NCBI GenBank assembly: GCA_938014865.1
Contig: CALLQJ010000437.1
Coordinates: 1-7,787 of the forward strand
Reading direction: 5' to 3'
DNA: 7,787 nucleotides
Source: an uncultured Fastidiosipila sp.
GTDB lineage: Bacteria > Bacillota > Clostridia > Saccharofermentanales > Fastidiosipilaceae
Below are positions 1-7,308 of this stretch, in pieces. The notes below the pieces were generated by a model. The model worked only from the letters and a program-made list of their open reading frames with translations, ran no database searches and had not been told where the DNA came from. Positions within the stretch are counted from its first letter, which is position 1. Each line of letters starts with the position of its first letter. A program made the position numbers and the translations under genes.

Positions 1-48
1 CGAGATTAAGCGTTGTGACTGGAGTTCAGACGTGTGCTCTTCCGATCT
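1..48 (+). other. Illumina P7/TruSeq read-2 adapter (sequencing artefact)
   Basis: This stretch is synthetic, not genomic. Bases 1-6 (CGAGAT) match the end of the P7 flow-cell sequence. Bases 7-14 (TAAGCGTT) sit where the 8-nt i7 index belongs. Bases 15-48 run from GTGACTGG to GCTCTTCCGATCT and match the TruSeq read-2 primer site. Genomic sequence begins at base 49. The adapter marks a true contig end, so the left neighbour of the mannosidase is unknown. Read on the minus strand it continues the mannosidase frame and ends it at a false stop at 26-28. Confidence 0.98.
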
Positions 49-2953
49 CGGCTTCCGTAATGACATTTTCAGCCGATACTTCAAAAAGCGGGAACTCCGG
101 CAGCCTGCTGCGTGAAAAGAGCGGCCGGTAGTTATAGCAATAAGCCGGCTGAATAACCGTTTCCGCCGAGAACCCGCCCCGATGCGGCAGGAAGGCGTAA
201 GAAAAAGCATAGCGGCCGGCATCCCCCCGAGGATCCGGGCGCATGCCGCCTTTGGCTAAGGTCAGCGCCATCGTTCCGCCGTCAATGCTGATCCCGTATT
301 TGGCATTATTGAGAATGCTGATCCCGTAATCCGGCTCACTGATATCCGCATACTTATGGCAGCTCACCTCAAACTTTGCCTGTTCATAAGGCGTATTGCG
401 GCTCGTCGGGCGCTTGATGTGGCCGAACTGGATCTCTTCCCGGGAATAATCACTGCGCAGCCTTGTAGCAAAGACCGTCTTCAAGAGACGATGCGGACTC
501 TTCCAGTCCAGGACGGTTTCAAAATTCACCAAAGGGCTGTCGGCATAAAAAACAATATCCTGGGTGATCGTCGAATTTCCGCAGACCCGCCGGCGCTGCC
601 GGATGCGAAGCTCCGCGCTCCCGACGGAAATAAGCTCTTCGGAAAGCAGCGCGCCGTCTTTTTCCAGCTTCATAAATTGATCGGCATCGATATCCCAGTT
701 ATCCCAGGCCGCCGGTACATCTTCTGCGGAAACAAAGGTATTCAAAGGACGCCCCGCACAAAGTTCGCGGCCGTTATGCTTATCGATAAAGGAAGAAAAG
801 CAGCCGTCTTCATCCTTCCGGATCACGGCAAAGGGCGTTTCGATGCGATCTTTGCTTACGATAAAAGGATGCGCCGGGGCAGGGCTGTCTTCCGCCTTTT
901 CCGGTTTTAGGGCAGGACGCAAAGGCAGACGCCGCGCGGAGAAAGGCTTTTGTTCTACGCCTGCGATCGCCAGATACCTTTGACCGTCTAAGCGCTCCGT
1001 AAACTGCGTTCTGAAGCCTTCCGCCGCCTGATGAGGCTTATCCGCCGGATAGTAAATAATGTCCTTGCGGGCAAAGGGAAGCGGGTTTAAGACCGAAAGG
1101 CCCGCATCGCCCTTGAGATAATCTCCGCTCAGTTCTTCTGCCTTATCACAGACCTGCTGCAGCGCCGAAATGGCTTCGTCATGGGCCCTTGCGATGCAGG
1201 TGCCCGGCAGAATATCGTGGAACTGATTGAGCAGAAGCGTTTCCCAAAGCGGACGATAGCTCTCATCGGACGCCTTGCGTTTCTCGGAAAAAGCCTGCAG
1301 GGCTTCTAAAAGCTCCAGATTATGCAGCGCAATTTCCGCCTGTCTGTTCAGGCGCTTGATGGCCTGTTTGCTGCTGAGCGTCCCCCGGTGCAGCTCCAGA
1401 TAAAGCTCCCCGCGGTATAAAGGCAGACGGTCTTTGCTTTCTTTTTCCAGGCTCTGCATGAAGTGTGAAACACTGTCATAGGATACCCTGGGACAGCCCT
1501 GAAGATCCCGGAGACGCCGGGCCATTTCAATCGATTCAAACTCAGGGCCGCCTCCGCCGTCCCCGAAACCGAAGGCCAAAAGGCGTTTGCGGCTGACTTG
1601 TTTATTGCGAATATAGTTTCGATTGCCGCGCCCGGAGAAGTAGCGCACGATGCTCTCCGGCTCCGCCCGGAGATCCATGACAAAGAAATGCGTCAGCACT
1701 TCGCTGCCGTCAATGCCCTGCCAGCGGAATGTTTCATAAGGGAAATTTGTGGTATCGTTCCAGTCCAGTTTTGTTGTCAGAAAATAACGCACGCCGAAAT
1801 CGCGCATGATCTGCGGGACGGCCGCCGAATAACCGAAGGTATCCGGAAGCCAGAAACAGTCCGCGCGGCGGCCGAATTTTTCTTCCGTATAGCGCTGTCC
1901 CCACAAAAACTGCCGGACCAGGGATTCACTGCCGGCAAGATTGCAGTCGCATTCGACCCAGACCGCCCCGTTCACTTCAAAGCGTCCTTCTTCGACGCGC
2001 TTTTTCATCGCTTCAAAAATATCCGGATAATGTTCTTCCAGCATTTTATAATGGCAGGCGGAACTCATGATAAAACGGTATTCCGGGAATTCATCCATCA
2101 GCGCCAGCTGATTGGACACGGTCCGGGCGTTTTTGCGGATCGTCTCCTCCACCGGCCAGAGCCAGGCCGTATCCATATGGGAATGGCCGCAGAGTACGGC
2201 TTCGGGCGCAAAATCCCCGTTTTTAAGCTCCAGAATCTGCCGCATAATCCCGCGCGCTTCCTTTAAGCGGCTGCGGAACAGAGATTCTTCCGTTGTTTCC
2301 GGATCGTAGAAAATCCTGCGGTGGACCTCCGTTAAAACATTCAGGATTTCAGCCCCCAGGAATGAATCTCTGCCGCTGATTTCCAGAAGCTGCAGACAGG
2401 TCTTGAGATCATAGATGAAATCCGCAATATCCTGTTCTTTCCGGGCAATCAGGAGCGGCCCGCAGGGATGGGTAAAATCATGTTTTTCTGCTTCTTCAAA
2501 AGGATGGCAGCCGATGACATAGTGTCCGGCATAAAACTCCAGGACAATGTCAAAGGTATCGCCCGCCTTGCAGTCCGCGCAGATTCTCCGGACATAATGA
2601 TTCCCGTGCCGCGTCACGACAATTTTTGAGGCGTAGGTCCCCATCGCTTTGCCGTTGACGCGCAAGAGCGCCTCGTAGCCGCCGACTTGAGGAATCAGGT
2701 AAAGCGCCTGTCCTTCTGTCTCTTCCGTCACGGTATAGCGCGCCTTAAACCAGGCGCTCCGCCCCTCTCCGCCCCAGCGTTCTCCTTTTTCTTTAAAAGA
2801 AGCGGCGTCAGGCGGCGTAAAAAGCGTCTCGTCCGTTTCATAAATGCTGTACTCTAATTCGGCCAGCGGCGTAAAGACATAGTCTGCAAAAACGTCGGTA
2901 CAGCGCTCAAGTTTCTGCAGCATTTTTTCATTTTGTTTCCGGTTTAAGATCAT
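49..2953 (-). CDS. GH38 alpha-mannosidase, C-terminus truncated by adapter
   Basis: Glycoside hydrolase family 38 alpha-mannosidase, a retaining zinc enzyme that removes alpha-linked mannose from glycans. About 968 genuine residues are present. Residues 1-240 form the N-terminal region, with RWGGEGRSAWFKARY near 59-73 as in the long Ams1-like type. The catalytic domain starts near 252: GHSHMD gives the expected zinc ligands H259 and D261, WLPDTFGY carries the nucleophile/zinc ligand D371, and NQFHDILPG carries the fourth ligand H579. GDGGGGP (464-470) and HRGTLSSKQ (522-530) are further family signatures. The C-terminal beta-sandwich begins near 618 (LSVLNPLPFARK). There is no signal peptide or membrane segment, so it probably acts in the cytoplasm on imported oligosaccharides. 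The ATG at 2953 follows AGAGGA (2961-2966) with 7-nt spacing. The gene runs into the adapter, so the last residues are artefactual and perhaps a few tens of true residues are missing. Linkage specificity cannot be told. Confidence 0.95.
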
Positions 2954-3002
2954 TGAACAGTCCTCTTCTTTATTCGATACGGCAAGTAAAGCCGCTGTCC
3001 TT

Positions 3003-3031
3003 AATTTACCTGTTCACAAAACCTTTTGCAA
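3003..3031 (-). promoter_or_regulatory. Candidate sigma-A promoter of the mannosidase gene
   Basis: On the minus strand, TTGCAA (3026-3031) and TAAATT (3003-3008) are separated by exactly 17 bases, each matching 4 of 6 consensus positions. The site lies between the upstream terminator (3053-3092) and the mannosidase RBS, so an independent promoter is expected here. The spacer holds a small palindrome, CAAAA-GG-TTTTG (3017-3028), that could be an operator. The implied leader is about 45 bases. Confidence 0.45.
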
Positions 3032-3052
3032 AGCCGTTTTTGCCCCTTTCAA

Positions 3053-3092
3053 AGAGAAAAAAGAGCCGGACAAAACCGGCCCTTTTTTCTCT
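3053..3092 (-). terminator. Rho-independent terminator after the phosphotransferase-like gene
   Basis: A 17-bp stem (arms 3053-3069 and 3076-3092) encloses a 6-base loop. The stem has a GC-rich core (GGGCCGG with CCGGCUC) next to the loop, followed by a U6 run and UCUCU in the 3' arm as read on the minus strand. One position is a G-U wobble on the minus strand but an A-C mismatch on the plus strand, which favours minus-strand function. It sits about 50 bases after the stop of the 3142-3909 gene and isolates that operon from the mannosidase gene. Confidence 0.85.
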
Positions 3093-3141
3093 CATCCTGC
3101 TGAGGGATAGCAATTATCGATCGTCTCTTCGCCCGGACAAA

Positions 3142-3909
3142 TTATTGATAGTCCGCCACATCCACCCAGCGGTGCAGGAACTCGCGTTCCTCCGGTTTAT
3201 TCTTCGTCGACTGCGACGCCGCCACAATCGGCATCCAGCGCTGGACATACTGCCGGGCCGTATCGGTCTTGAGGCAGAAGAGTTTAAGATATTTCTGCGC
3301 CAGATCCGGTCTTCCGGCCAGATGAAAGAGCATGTAAGTCAGCGCGGCGTCCGCCGACGCATTGCCCTGGGTCACATGCGACCAGTCAATCACATAGGCT
3401 TCATCCTCCGGCGTAATAATAATATTGCTCGGGTTAAAGTCACCGTGGCAGATTTTCTTATGCGTCGGCAGCGCGGCCAGACGTGTCTGCAGCTCATAGC
3501 GTGTCGTTGCATCAAAAGAAGACTGATCAATCCGCCGTCTCATTTTTTCCTTGAGAACATTCAGCAAAGCCGCCTCATGCGAGAAAATCTCAATCTGAAT
3601 GTCCACAAAACGCTCCAGATACGCATCTTCCTTCTCCGGCGATTCCTTCATCAGCGTTTCCAGAGTCTTGCCGGGAATAAAATCAGAACGGATGGCCCAG
3701 TGATCTTCGATCTTCAGCACTTCCAGGATGCGGGGCACCTTCAGGCCCGTCTCCTCTACCCTCGCCTGGTTCAAGGCCTCGTTCAGAATATCCGACTTCG
3801 TGAAGCTCTCGTCAAAGACCTTCAGAATCGTATCGCCGTCACGATAAATCACCTTGCCTTCGGTACGATAGATCACCTGATCTTCATTAAACTGCTTAAG
3901 TGTAACCAT
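3142..3909 (-). CDS. APH/choline-kinase-fold phosphotransferase family protein
   Basis: A 255-residue protein of the aminoglycoside phosphotransferase/choline kinase superfamily (protein-kinase-like fold), probably transferring phosphate from ATP to an unidentified small molecule or protein. Visible motifs: LKVF with the likely ATP-contacting K30, and E44 or E52-53 as possible salt-bridge partners; the catalytic loop HGDFNPSNI at 155-163 (H155, base D157, N162); the metal-binding aspartate D175 in VIDWSH; and GNASADAALTY at 182-192, matching the GxxxADxAxT pattern of this branch. All active-site residues seem intact, so it is probably active. There are no membrane segments. The ATG immediately follows the TAA of adhE with no gap, and its RBS lies inside the adhE coding end, so the two are co-transcribed and probably translationally coupled. 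The true substrate is unknown. Antibiotic resistance should not be assumed, because many members of this family phosphorylate metabolites such as choline, homoserine or methylthioribose. Confidence 0.85.
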   Translation of the reverse strand: MVTLKQFNEDQVIYRTEGKVIYRDGDTILKVFDESFTKSDILNEALNQARVEETGLKVPRILEVLKIEDHWAIRSDFIPGKTLETLMKESPEKEDAYLERFVDIQIEIFSHEAALLNVLKEKMRRRIDQSSFDATTRYELQTRLAALPTHKKICHGDFNPSNIIITPEDEAYVIDWSHVTQGNASADAALTYMLFHLAGRPDLAQKYLKLFCLKTDTARQYVQRWMPIVAASQSTKNKPEEREFLHRWVDVADYQ

Positions 3910-6537
3910 TTAGACCTCCTTATGCTCGCCGTAATAGGCATTCAAGTAAAGCTGCTTGATCTCGGACATCAAAGGATAGCGCGGGTTAGCGCCCGTGCAC
4001 TGATCATCGAAGGCCTGCTCGGTCATCTCATCAAGCGTAGACATAAAGGCCTCCTCATCCGGCACATAATCTTTGATCGCCGGCTTAATGCCGATTCTTT
4101 CTTTCAGTCTGTTTATTTTAGCAATTAATTTCTCCAAAAGCTCCTCATCGTCCGCGCCTTCCTCGCCGAGTGCCCGGGCAATTTCCGCATAACGTGCCAG
4201 CGTCTTCGGATGATCATACTGCGGGAAAGTCCCCATCTTTGTCGGGGCCTCCTTCGCATTAAAACGCAGCACCTCCGTCATCATGAGCGCATTGGCAATG
4301 CCGTGCGGAATATGGTGGAAAGCACCGAGCTTATGCGCCGTCGAGTGCATAACGCCCAGGAAGGCATTCGCAAAGGCCATGCCGGCCATCGTCGCCGCAT
4401 TCGCCATCTTCTCACGTGCCTCGGGCGCAGGTTTTTTGCTCACGGCCGAATCATAAGCCTGAGGCAGGTATTCAAAGATAGTCTGCAGCGCTTTAATCGC
4501 CAGACCATCCGTAAAATCCGTTGCCATCACAGAAGCATAAGCTTCCAGTGCGTGCGAAACGGCGTCAATGCCGGAAGCCGCGGTCAGAGAAGGCGGAGCA
4601 TTCATCATCAGATCGGAATCGACCACCGCCATATCCGGCATCAGTTCATAATCCGTCAGCGGGTATTTCACGCCTGTCTTTTCATCGGTAATAACCGCAA
4701 AGGGCGTCACTTCCGAACCGGTACCGGAAGTCGTCGGAATGGCGATGAAGTACGCTTTCTCTCCCATCTTCGGGAAGGTGTAAACGCGTTTGCGGATATC
4801 CATAAAACGCATCGCCATGTCCATAAAGTCAACTTCGGGATGTTCATAAAGCACCCACATGATCTTCGCCGCATCCATCGGCGAACCTCCGCCGAGCGCG
4901 ATAATCACGTCGGGCTCAAAGTGCTTCATCTGCTCGGCACCCTTCCTGGCGCAGGCCAGCGTCGGATCCGGCGCGACCTCAGAAAAAACCTGATAACGTA
5001 TGCCCAGCTCCGTGAGCTTCTCTTCAATCTGCTTGGTATAGCCGTTCTTATAGAGGAATTCATCCGTCACAACAAAAGCCCGCTCCCGTTTATTGACCGT
5101 GCCCAGTTCATCCAGGGCAAAGGGCAGGCAGCCCGGCTTGATGTATGTTTTTTCCGGTGCACGGAACCACAGCATATTCTCTCTCCTTTCGGCAACTGTC
5201 TTAATATTCAAAAGATGTTTTACGCCGACATTCTCCGCGACGGAGTTGCCGCCCCAGCTGCCGCAGCCGAGCGTCATGGACGGCGTCATTTTAAAGTTGT
5301 AAAGATCCCCGATGCCGCCGTGCGAAGAAGGCGTATTCACCAGAATACGGCAGGTCTTCATCCGCTCGGTAAAGGCATTGAGTTTCTCCTTTTCACGCCG
5401 CTCATTCAGATAAACAGAAGACGTATGGCCCATGCCGCCGTCTGCAATAAGCTGCGAGGCGATGTCCAGGGCATGACTGAAGTCTTTCGCCTTATACATC
5501 GCTAAAACCGGAGAAAGCTTTTCGTGGGCAAAGGCCTCACTGTCATCCGCAATCTCCACTTCCCCGAGCAGGATTTTCGTCGAAGCAGGCACCTCGACGC
5601 CGGCCATTTCGGCAATTTTATAAGCCGACTGTCCGACGATGCGTGCGTTCAAAGACCCGTTGATGATCATGGTCTCACGTACCTTGTCGGTTTCTTCCGG
5701 ATCCAGGAAATAGCAGCCGCGGCGCTTGAACTCCGCTTTGACCTCATCATAAATACTCTCCGGCACGATCACCGACTGCTCCGAAGCACAGATCATGCCG
5801 TTATCAAAGGTCTTGGAATGAATGATCGAATTCACGGCCAGAAGAATATCCGCCGAATCATCGATAATGGCCGGTGTATTGCCCGGACCGACGCCGATCG
5901 CCGGCTTGCCCGAAGAATATGCGGCCTTCACCATGCCGGGGCCGCCCGTTGCCAGAATAACATCGGATTCGCTCATCAGATAATGGGTCATGTCCAGACT
6001 CGGGATATCAATCCAGCCGACAATGTTTTCCGGCGCTCCGGCCGCCACAGCCGCCTCCAGAACGATTTTCGTCGCTTCAATCGTGCATTTCCGTGCACGC
6101 GGATGCGGACTGATAAACACACCATTGCGTGTTTTAAGCGAAATCAAAATTTTAAAAATAGCGGTTGATGTCGGATTCGTCGTCGGAATCACGGCCGCCA
6201 CAACACCGAGCGGCTCCGCGAGCACTTTATAACCTGCCGACTTATCTTCAGAAATTACGCCGCAGGTTTTGGTATTTCTGTACGCATTATATATATACTC
6301 TGCCGCATAATTGTTTTTAATGACCTTGTCTTCGACAACCCCCATACCGGTCTCTTCAACAGCCAGCTTGGCCAGCGGCAAACGCGCCTGATTAGCAGCA
6401 GTCGCAGCCGCCAAAAAGATTTTGTCCACCTCTTCCTGGCTGTACTCTGCATAAATCGCCTGCGCCTCGCGCACGGCTTTAAGTCTCTTTTTTAAAGCTT
6501 CCAACCTGTCAACTACAGGATACTTTTTCTCACTCAT
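3910..6537 (-). CDS. adhE: Bifunctional acetaldehyde-CoA/alcohol dehydrogenase AdhE
   Basis: Reduces acetyl-CoA to acetaldehyde and then to ethanol with two NADH, regenerating NAD+ in fermentation. AdhE homologues assemble into cytoplasmic helical filaments (spirosomes). At 875 residues it is full length (E. coli AdhE has 891). The N-terminal aldehyde dehydrogenase half (about 15-440) holds PTTNPTS (118-124) and the catalytic cysteine C250 in FDNGMICASEQ. The C-terminal iron alcohol dehydrogenase half (about 460-870) holds the nucleotide-binding GGGSPMDAAK (549-558), PTTSGTGSE (601-609) and likely iron ligands D658, H662, H731 and H745, with the family spacing DAVSH and HSTAH...PHG. The ATG at 6537 is chosen over a GTG three codons upstream because AAAGGAG (6546-6552) lies 8 bases from the ATG but overlaps the GTG. 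A terminator and candidate promoter precede it. It is followed without a gap by the phosphotransferase-like gene. Confidence 0.98.
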   Translation of the reverse strand: MSEKKYPVVDRLEALKKRLKAVREAQAIYAEYSQEEVDKIFLAAATAANQARLPLAKLAVEETGMGVVEDKVIKNNYAAEYIYNAYRNTKTCGVISEDKSAGYKVLAEPLGVVAAVIPTTNPTSTAIFKILISLKTRNGVFISPHPRARKCTIEATKIVLEAAVAAGAPENIVGWIDIPSLDMTHYLMSESDVILATGGPGMVKAAYSSGKPAIGVGPGNTPAIIDDSADILLAVNSIIHSKTFDNGMICASEQSVIVPESIYDEVKAEFKRRGCYFLDPEETDKVRETMIINGSLNARIVGQSAYKIAEMAGVEVPASTKILLGEVEIADDSEAFAHEKLSPVLAMYKAKDFSHALDIASQLIADGGMGHTSSVYLNERREKEKLNAFTERMKTCRILVNTPSSHGGIGDLYNFKMTPSMTLGCGSWGGNSVAENVGVKHLLNIKTVAERRENMLWFRAPEKTYIKPGCLPFALDELGTVNKRERAFVVTDEFLYKNGYTKQIEEKLTELGIRYQVFSEVAPDPTLACARKGAEQMKHFEPDVIIALGGGSPMDAAKIMWVLYEHPEVDFMDMAMRFMDIRKRVYTFPKMGEKAYFIAIPTTSGTGSEVTPFAVITDEKTGVKYPLTDYELMPDMAVVDSDLMMNAPPSLTAASGIDAVSHALEAYASVMATDFTDGLAIKALQTIFEYLPQAYDSAVSKKPAPEAREKMANAATMAGMAFANAFLGVMHSTAHKLGAFHHIPHGIANALMMTEVLRFNAKEAPTKMGTFPQYDHPKTLARYAEIARALGEEGADDEELLEKLIAKINRLKERIGIKPAIKDYVPDEEAFMSTLDEMTEQAFDDQCTGANPRYPLMSEIKQLYLNAYYGEHKEV
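3914..3921 (-). promoter_or_regulatory. RBS embedded in the 3' end of adhE
   Basis: Minus-strand AAGGAGGT is a full anti-16S match and lies four bases before the phosphotransferase-like ATG (intervening CTAA). The same bases encode the last AdhE residues K-E-V, so the site is wholly inside the upstream gene and its start codon abuts the adhE stop. This arrangement indicates translational coupling. Confidence 0.9.
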
Positions 6538-6545
6538 ATGGCGCA

Positions 6546-6552
6546 CTCCTTT
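6546..6552 (-). promoter_or_regulatory. RBS deciding the adhE start
   Basis: Minus-strand AAAGGAG ends 8 bases before the ATG at 6537. Its last G is the first base of the upstream GTG (6544-6546), which therefore cannot be a practical start. The correct N-terminus is MSEKKYP, not the version extended by three residues. Confidence 0.9.
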
Positions 6553-6564
6553 CGTATTGCTGGT

Positions 6565-6573
6565 ATTTTATCA
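6565..6573 (-). promoter_or_regulatory. adhE: Candidate extended -10 promoter of adhE
   Basis: Minus-strand TGATAAAAT fits the extended -10 pattern TGnTATAAT with one change. No good -35 box is seen 17 bases upstream. It would give a leader of roughly 20 bases before the start codon. An alternative -10, TATATT, lies further upstream near 6635-6640 and also lacks a convincing -35. Which one is used cannot be decided by eye. Confidence 0.4.
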
Positions 6574-6686
6574 GAACAAAAGCCCTCTTCCGTACGCATT
6601 CCTTACATTTTGATAAAGTTTTAGCATTTGCTGTAATATAGTGCTCAATGTGCCGTATTTTTGGCAGTAAATCCGATATTTTCTTC

Positions 6687-6739
6687 CATAAAAGAAAGCC
6701 CTGCTTTTTTTGCTGTCATTCAGCATAAAGCAGAGCCTT
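6687..6739 (-). terminator. Rho-independent terminator between the DUF898-type gene and adhE
   Basis: On the minus strand, AAGGCUCUGCUUU pairs with AAAGCAGGGCUUU (two G-U wobbles), followed by an inner UGCUG/CAGCA stem across a small asymmetric bulge and an AAUGA loop (hairpin 6695-6739). A U-rich tail, UUUCUUUU, follows at 6690-6697. The plus-strand version has no U tract. It lies about 100 bases after the stop of the 6836-7135 gene and insulates adhE from it. The 6740-6835 stretch in between holds no gene that I can see. Confidence 0.75.
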
Positions 6740-6835
6740 AAGAAAGCGGATACCTTGTGAAATCAGAAAGTCATCGCCCGCAGTCCGGCCGGCCTGACCT
6801 TCGTTTGGCTAAGAATCATGACGCTTTCGCAGCTT

Positions 6836-7135
6836 TTATTGAAAATGCGTATGCTTGGTTTTCCATTGTTTCATCTTAATGGTCAGCCAGAATGAATAAA
6901 TGCCGCAGGTGATGAAGGTCAGAAGCAACCATTTGATCCACTGCGCGAAGAGTCCTGTTGCTGTTCCCGTAAAATAAAGTCTGCGGCCGTCGATCACGGT
7001 GTGCCTGGCCTCCCAGCGGTACACCATGCAGAATGCCCAGGGATAACAGATCCCCAAAGTCACCACCGTCACCAGCGCCCCCAGGATTTTATAGCCTAAT
7101 AGCTGAAACAAACCGCCGTCAAAATAAGAATTCAT
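6836..7135 (-). CDS. DUF898 (YjgN-type) small membrane protein
   Basis: A 99-residue protein beginning MNSYFDGGL. It resembles the short DUF898 proteins common in Bacillota, whose biochemical role is unknown to me. Two hydrophobic stretches are visible, about residues 10-39 and 62-86, separated by a polar stretch (RWEARHT, then DGRRLYF) and followed by a basic tail ending KTKHTHFQ, so it is probably an inner-membrane protein. The sequence is an internal duplication with an exact 50-residue offset: T26, G28, I29, W33, W41, H45 and T46 recur as T76, G78, I79, W83, W91, H95 and T96. The start at 7135 is chosen because AGGAG (7142-7146) is 6 bases upstream. An in-frame ATG at 7192 would place the gene's own -10 promoter inside the coding region. 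It has its own promoter and a downstream terminator, so it is a single-gene unit. Confidence 0.85.
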   Translation of the reverse strand: MNSYFDGGLFQLLGYKILGALVTVVTLGICYPWAFCMVYRWEARHTVIDGRRLYFTGTATGLFAQWIKWLLLTFITCGIYSFWLTIKMKQWKTKHTHFQ

Positions 7136-7169
7136 GTCCTGCTCCTGTCTTTTGTTTTTTCTTGTGCCG

Positions 7170-7178
7170 ATTATATCA
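7170..7178 (-). promoter_or_regulatory. Extended -10 promoter of the DUF898-type gene
   Basis: Minus-strand TGATATAAT is a perfect extended -10 element (TGnTATAAT). No clear -35 box is seen 17 bases upstream, as is usual for extended -10 promoters. Transcription would begin near 7163, giving a leader of about 28 bases that contains the AGGAG at 7142-7146. Confidence 0.75.
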
Positions 7179-7251
7179 TGACGGTTCGGCAATGAATTGC
7201 AGGAGATATTCTTCCATGCTCTCCGGTTTACAAATGCAGAAAAGCCATAAG

Positions 7252-7279
7252 AAAAGCCCGGTCATCAAGCCGGGCTTTT
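7252..7279 (-). terminator. Rho-independent terminator after the phosphorylase gene
   Basis: A perfect 10-bp stem, AAAAGCCCGG (7252-7261) with CCGGGCTTTT (7270-7279), encloses an 8-base loop. On the minus strand the 3' arm ends in U4 followed by CUUAU. It lies about 30 bases after the phosphorylase stop codon. The plus strand also gives UUUUGUUU, so it could work in both directions, but no plus-strand gene is near. The 7193-7251 stretch holds no gene. Confidence 0.88.
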
Positions 7280-7308
7280 GTTTAGCTTTGCGTATGTATT
7301 CTGAAGCG

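Noticed and set aside
356..2266. Plus-strand open frames at 356-910, 1598-2266 and 2112-2309
   Set aside because: All are shadows of the GH38 mannosidase, whose own frame carries the zinc and nucleophile motifs.
3142..3909. Antibiotic resistance gene (aminoglycoside phosphotransferase)
   Set aside because: Only the general fold motifs match. The coupling to adhE and the absence of any mobile context favour a metabolic role.
2953..4128. Long plus-strand open frame of 391 codons opposite the phosphotransferase-like gene
   Set aside because: It is antisense to a gene with clear catalytic motifs, runs through the terminator and promoter regions, is rich in Arg, His, Leu and Ile as shadow frames are, and shows no recognisable domain.
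4210..5505. Plus-strand open frame of 431 codons opposite adhE
   Set aside because: It lies wholly antisense to conserved AdhE sequence. Its Arg/His-rich composition is what complementing a codon-biased gene gives, and no domain or RBS was recognised.
5524..6232. Plus-strand open frames at 5524-6168 and 5990-6232
   Set aside because: They are antisense to the AdhE aldehyde dehydrogenase half and have no independent evidence of coding.
6630..6655. Possible sigma-54 promoter (GGCAC...GC) upstream of adhE
   Set aside because: The distance between the GG and GC elements is two bases too short for a -24/-12 promoter.
6755..6761. TTGTGAA, a Rex-like half-site upstream of adhE
   Set aside because: The opposing half is absent, and the site lies upstream of the terminator, more than 200 bases from the adhE start.
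6816..7183. 9-base direct repeat ATCATGACG at 6816-6824 and 7175-7183 flanking the DUF898-type gene
   Set aside because: It might suggest a target-site duplication, but a 9-base match within about 400 bases is near chance level, one copy overlaps the promoter, and there are no terminal inverted repeats or transposase.
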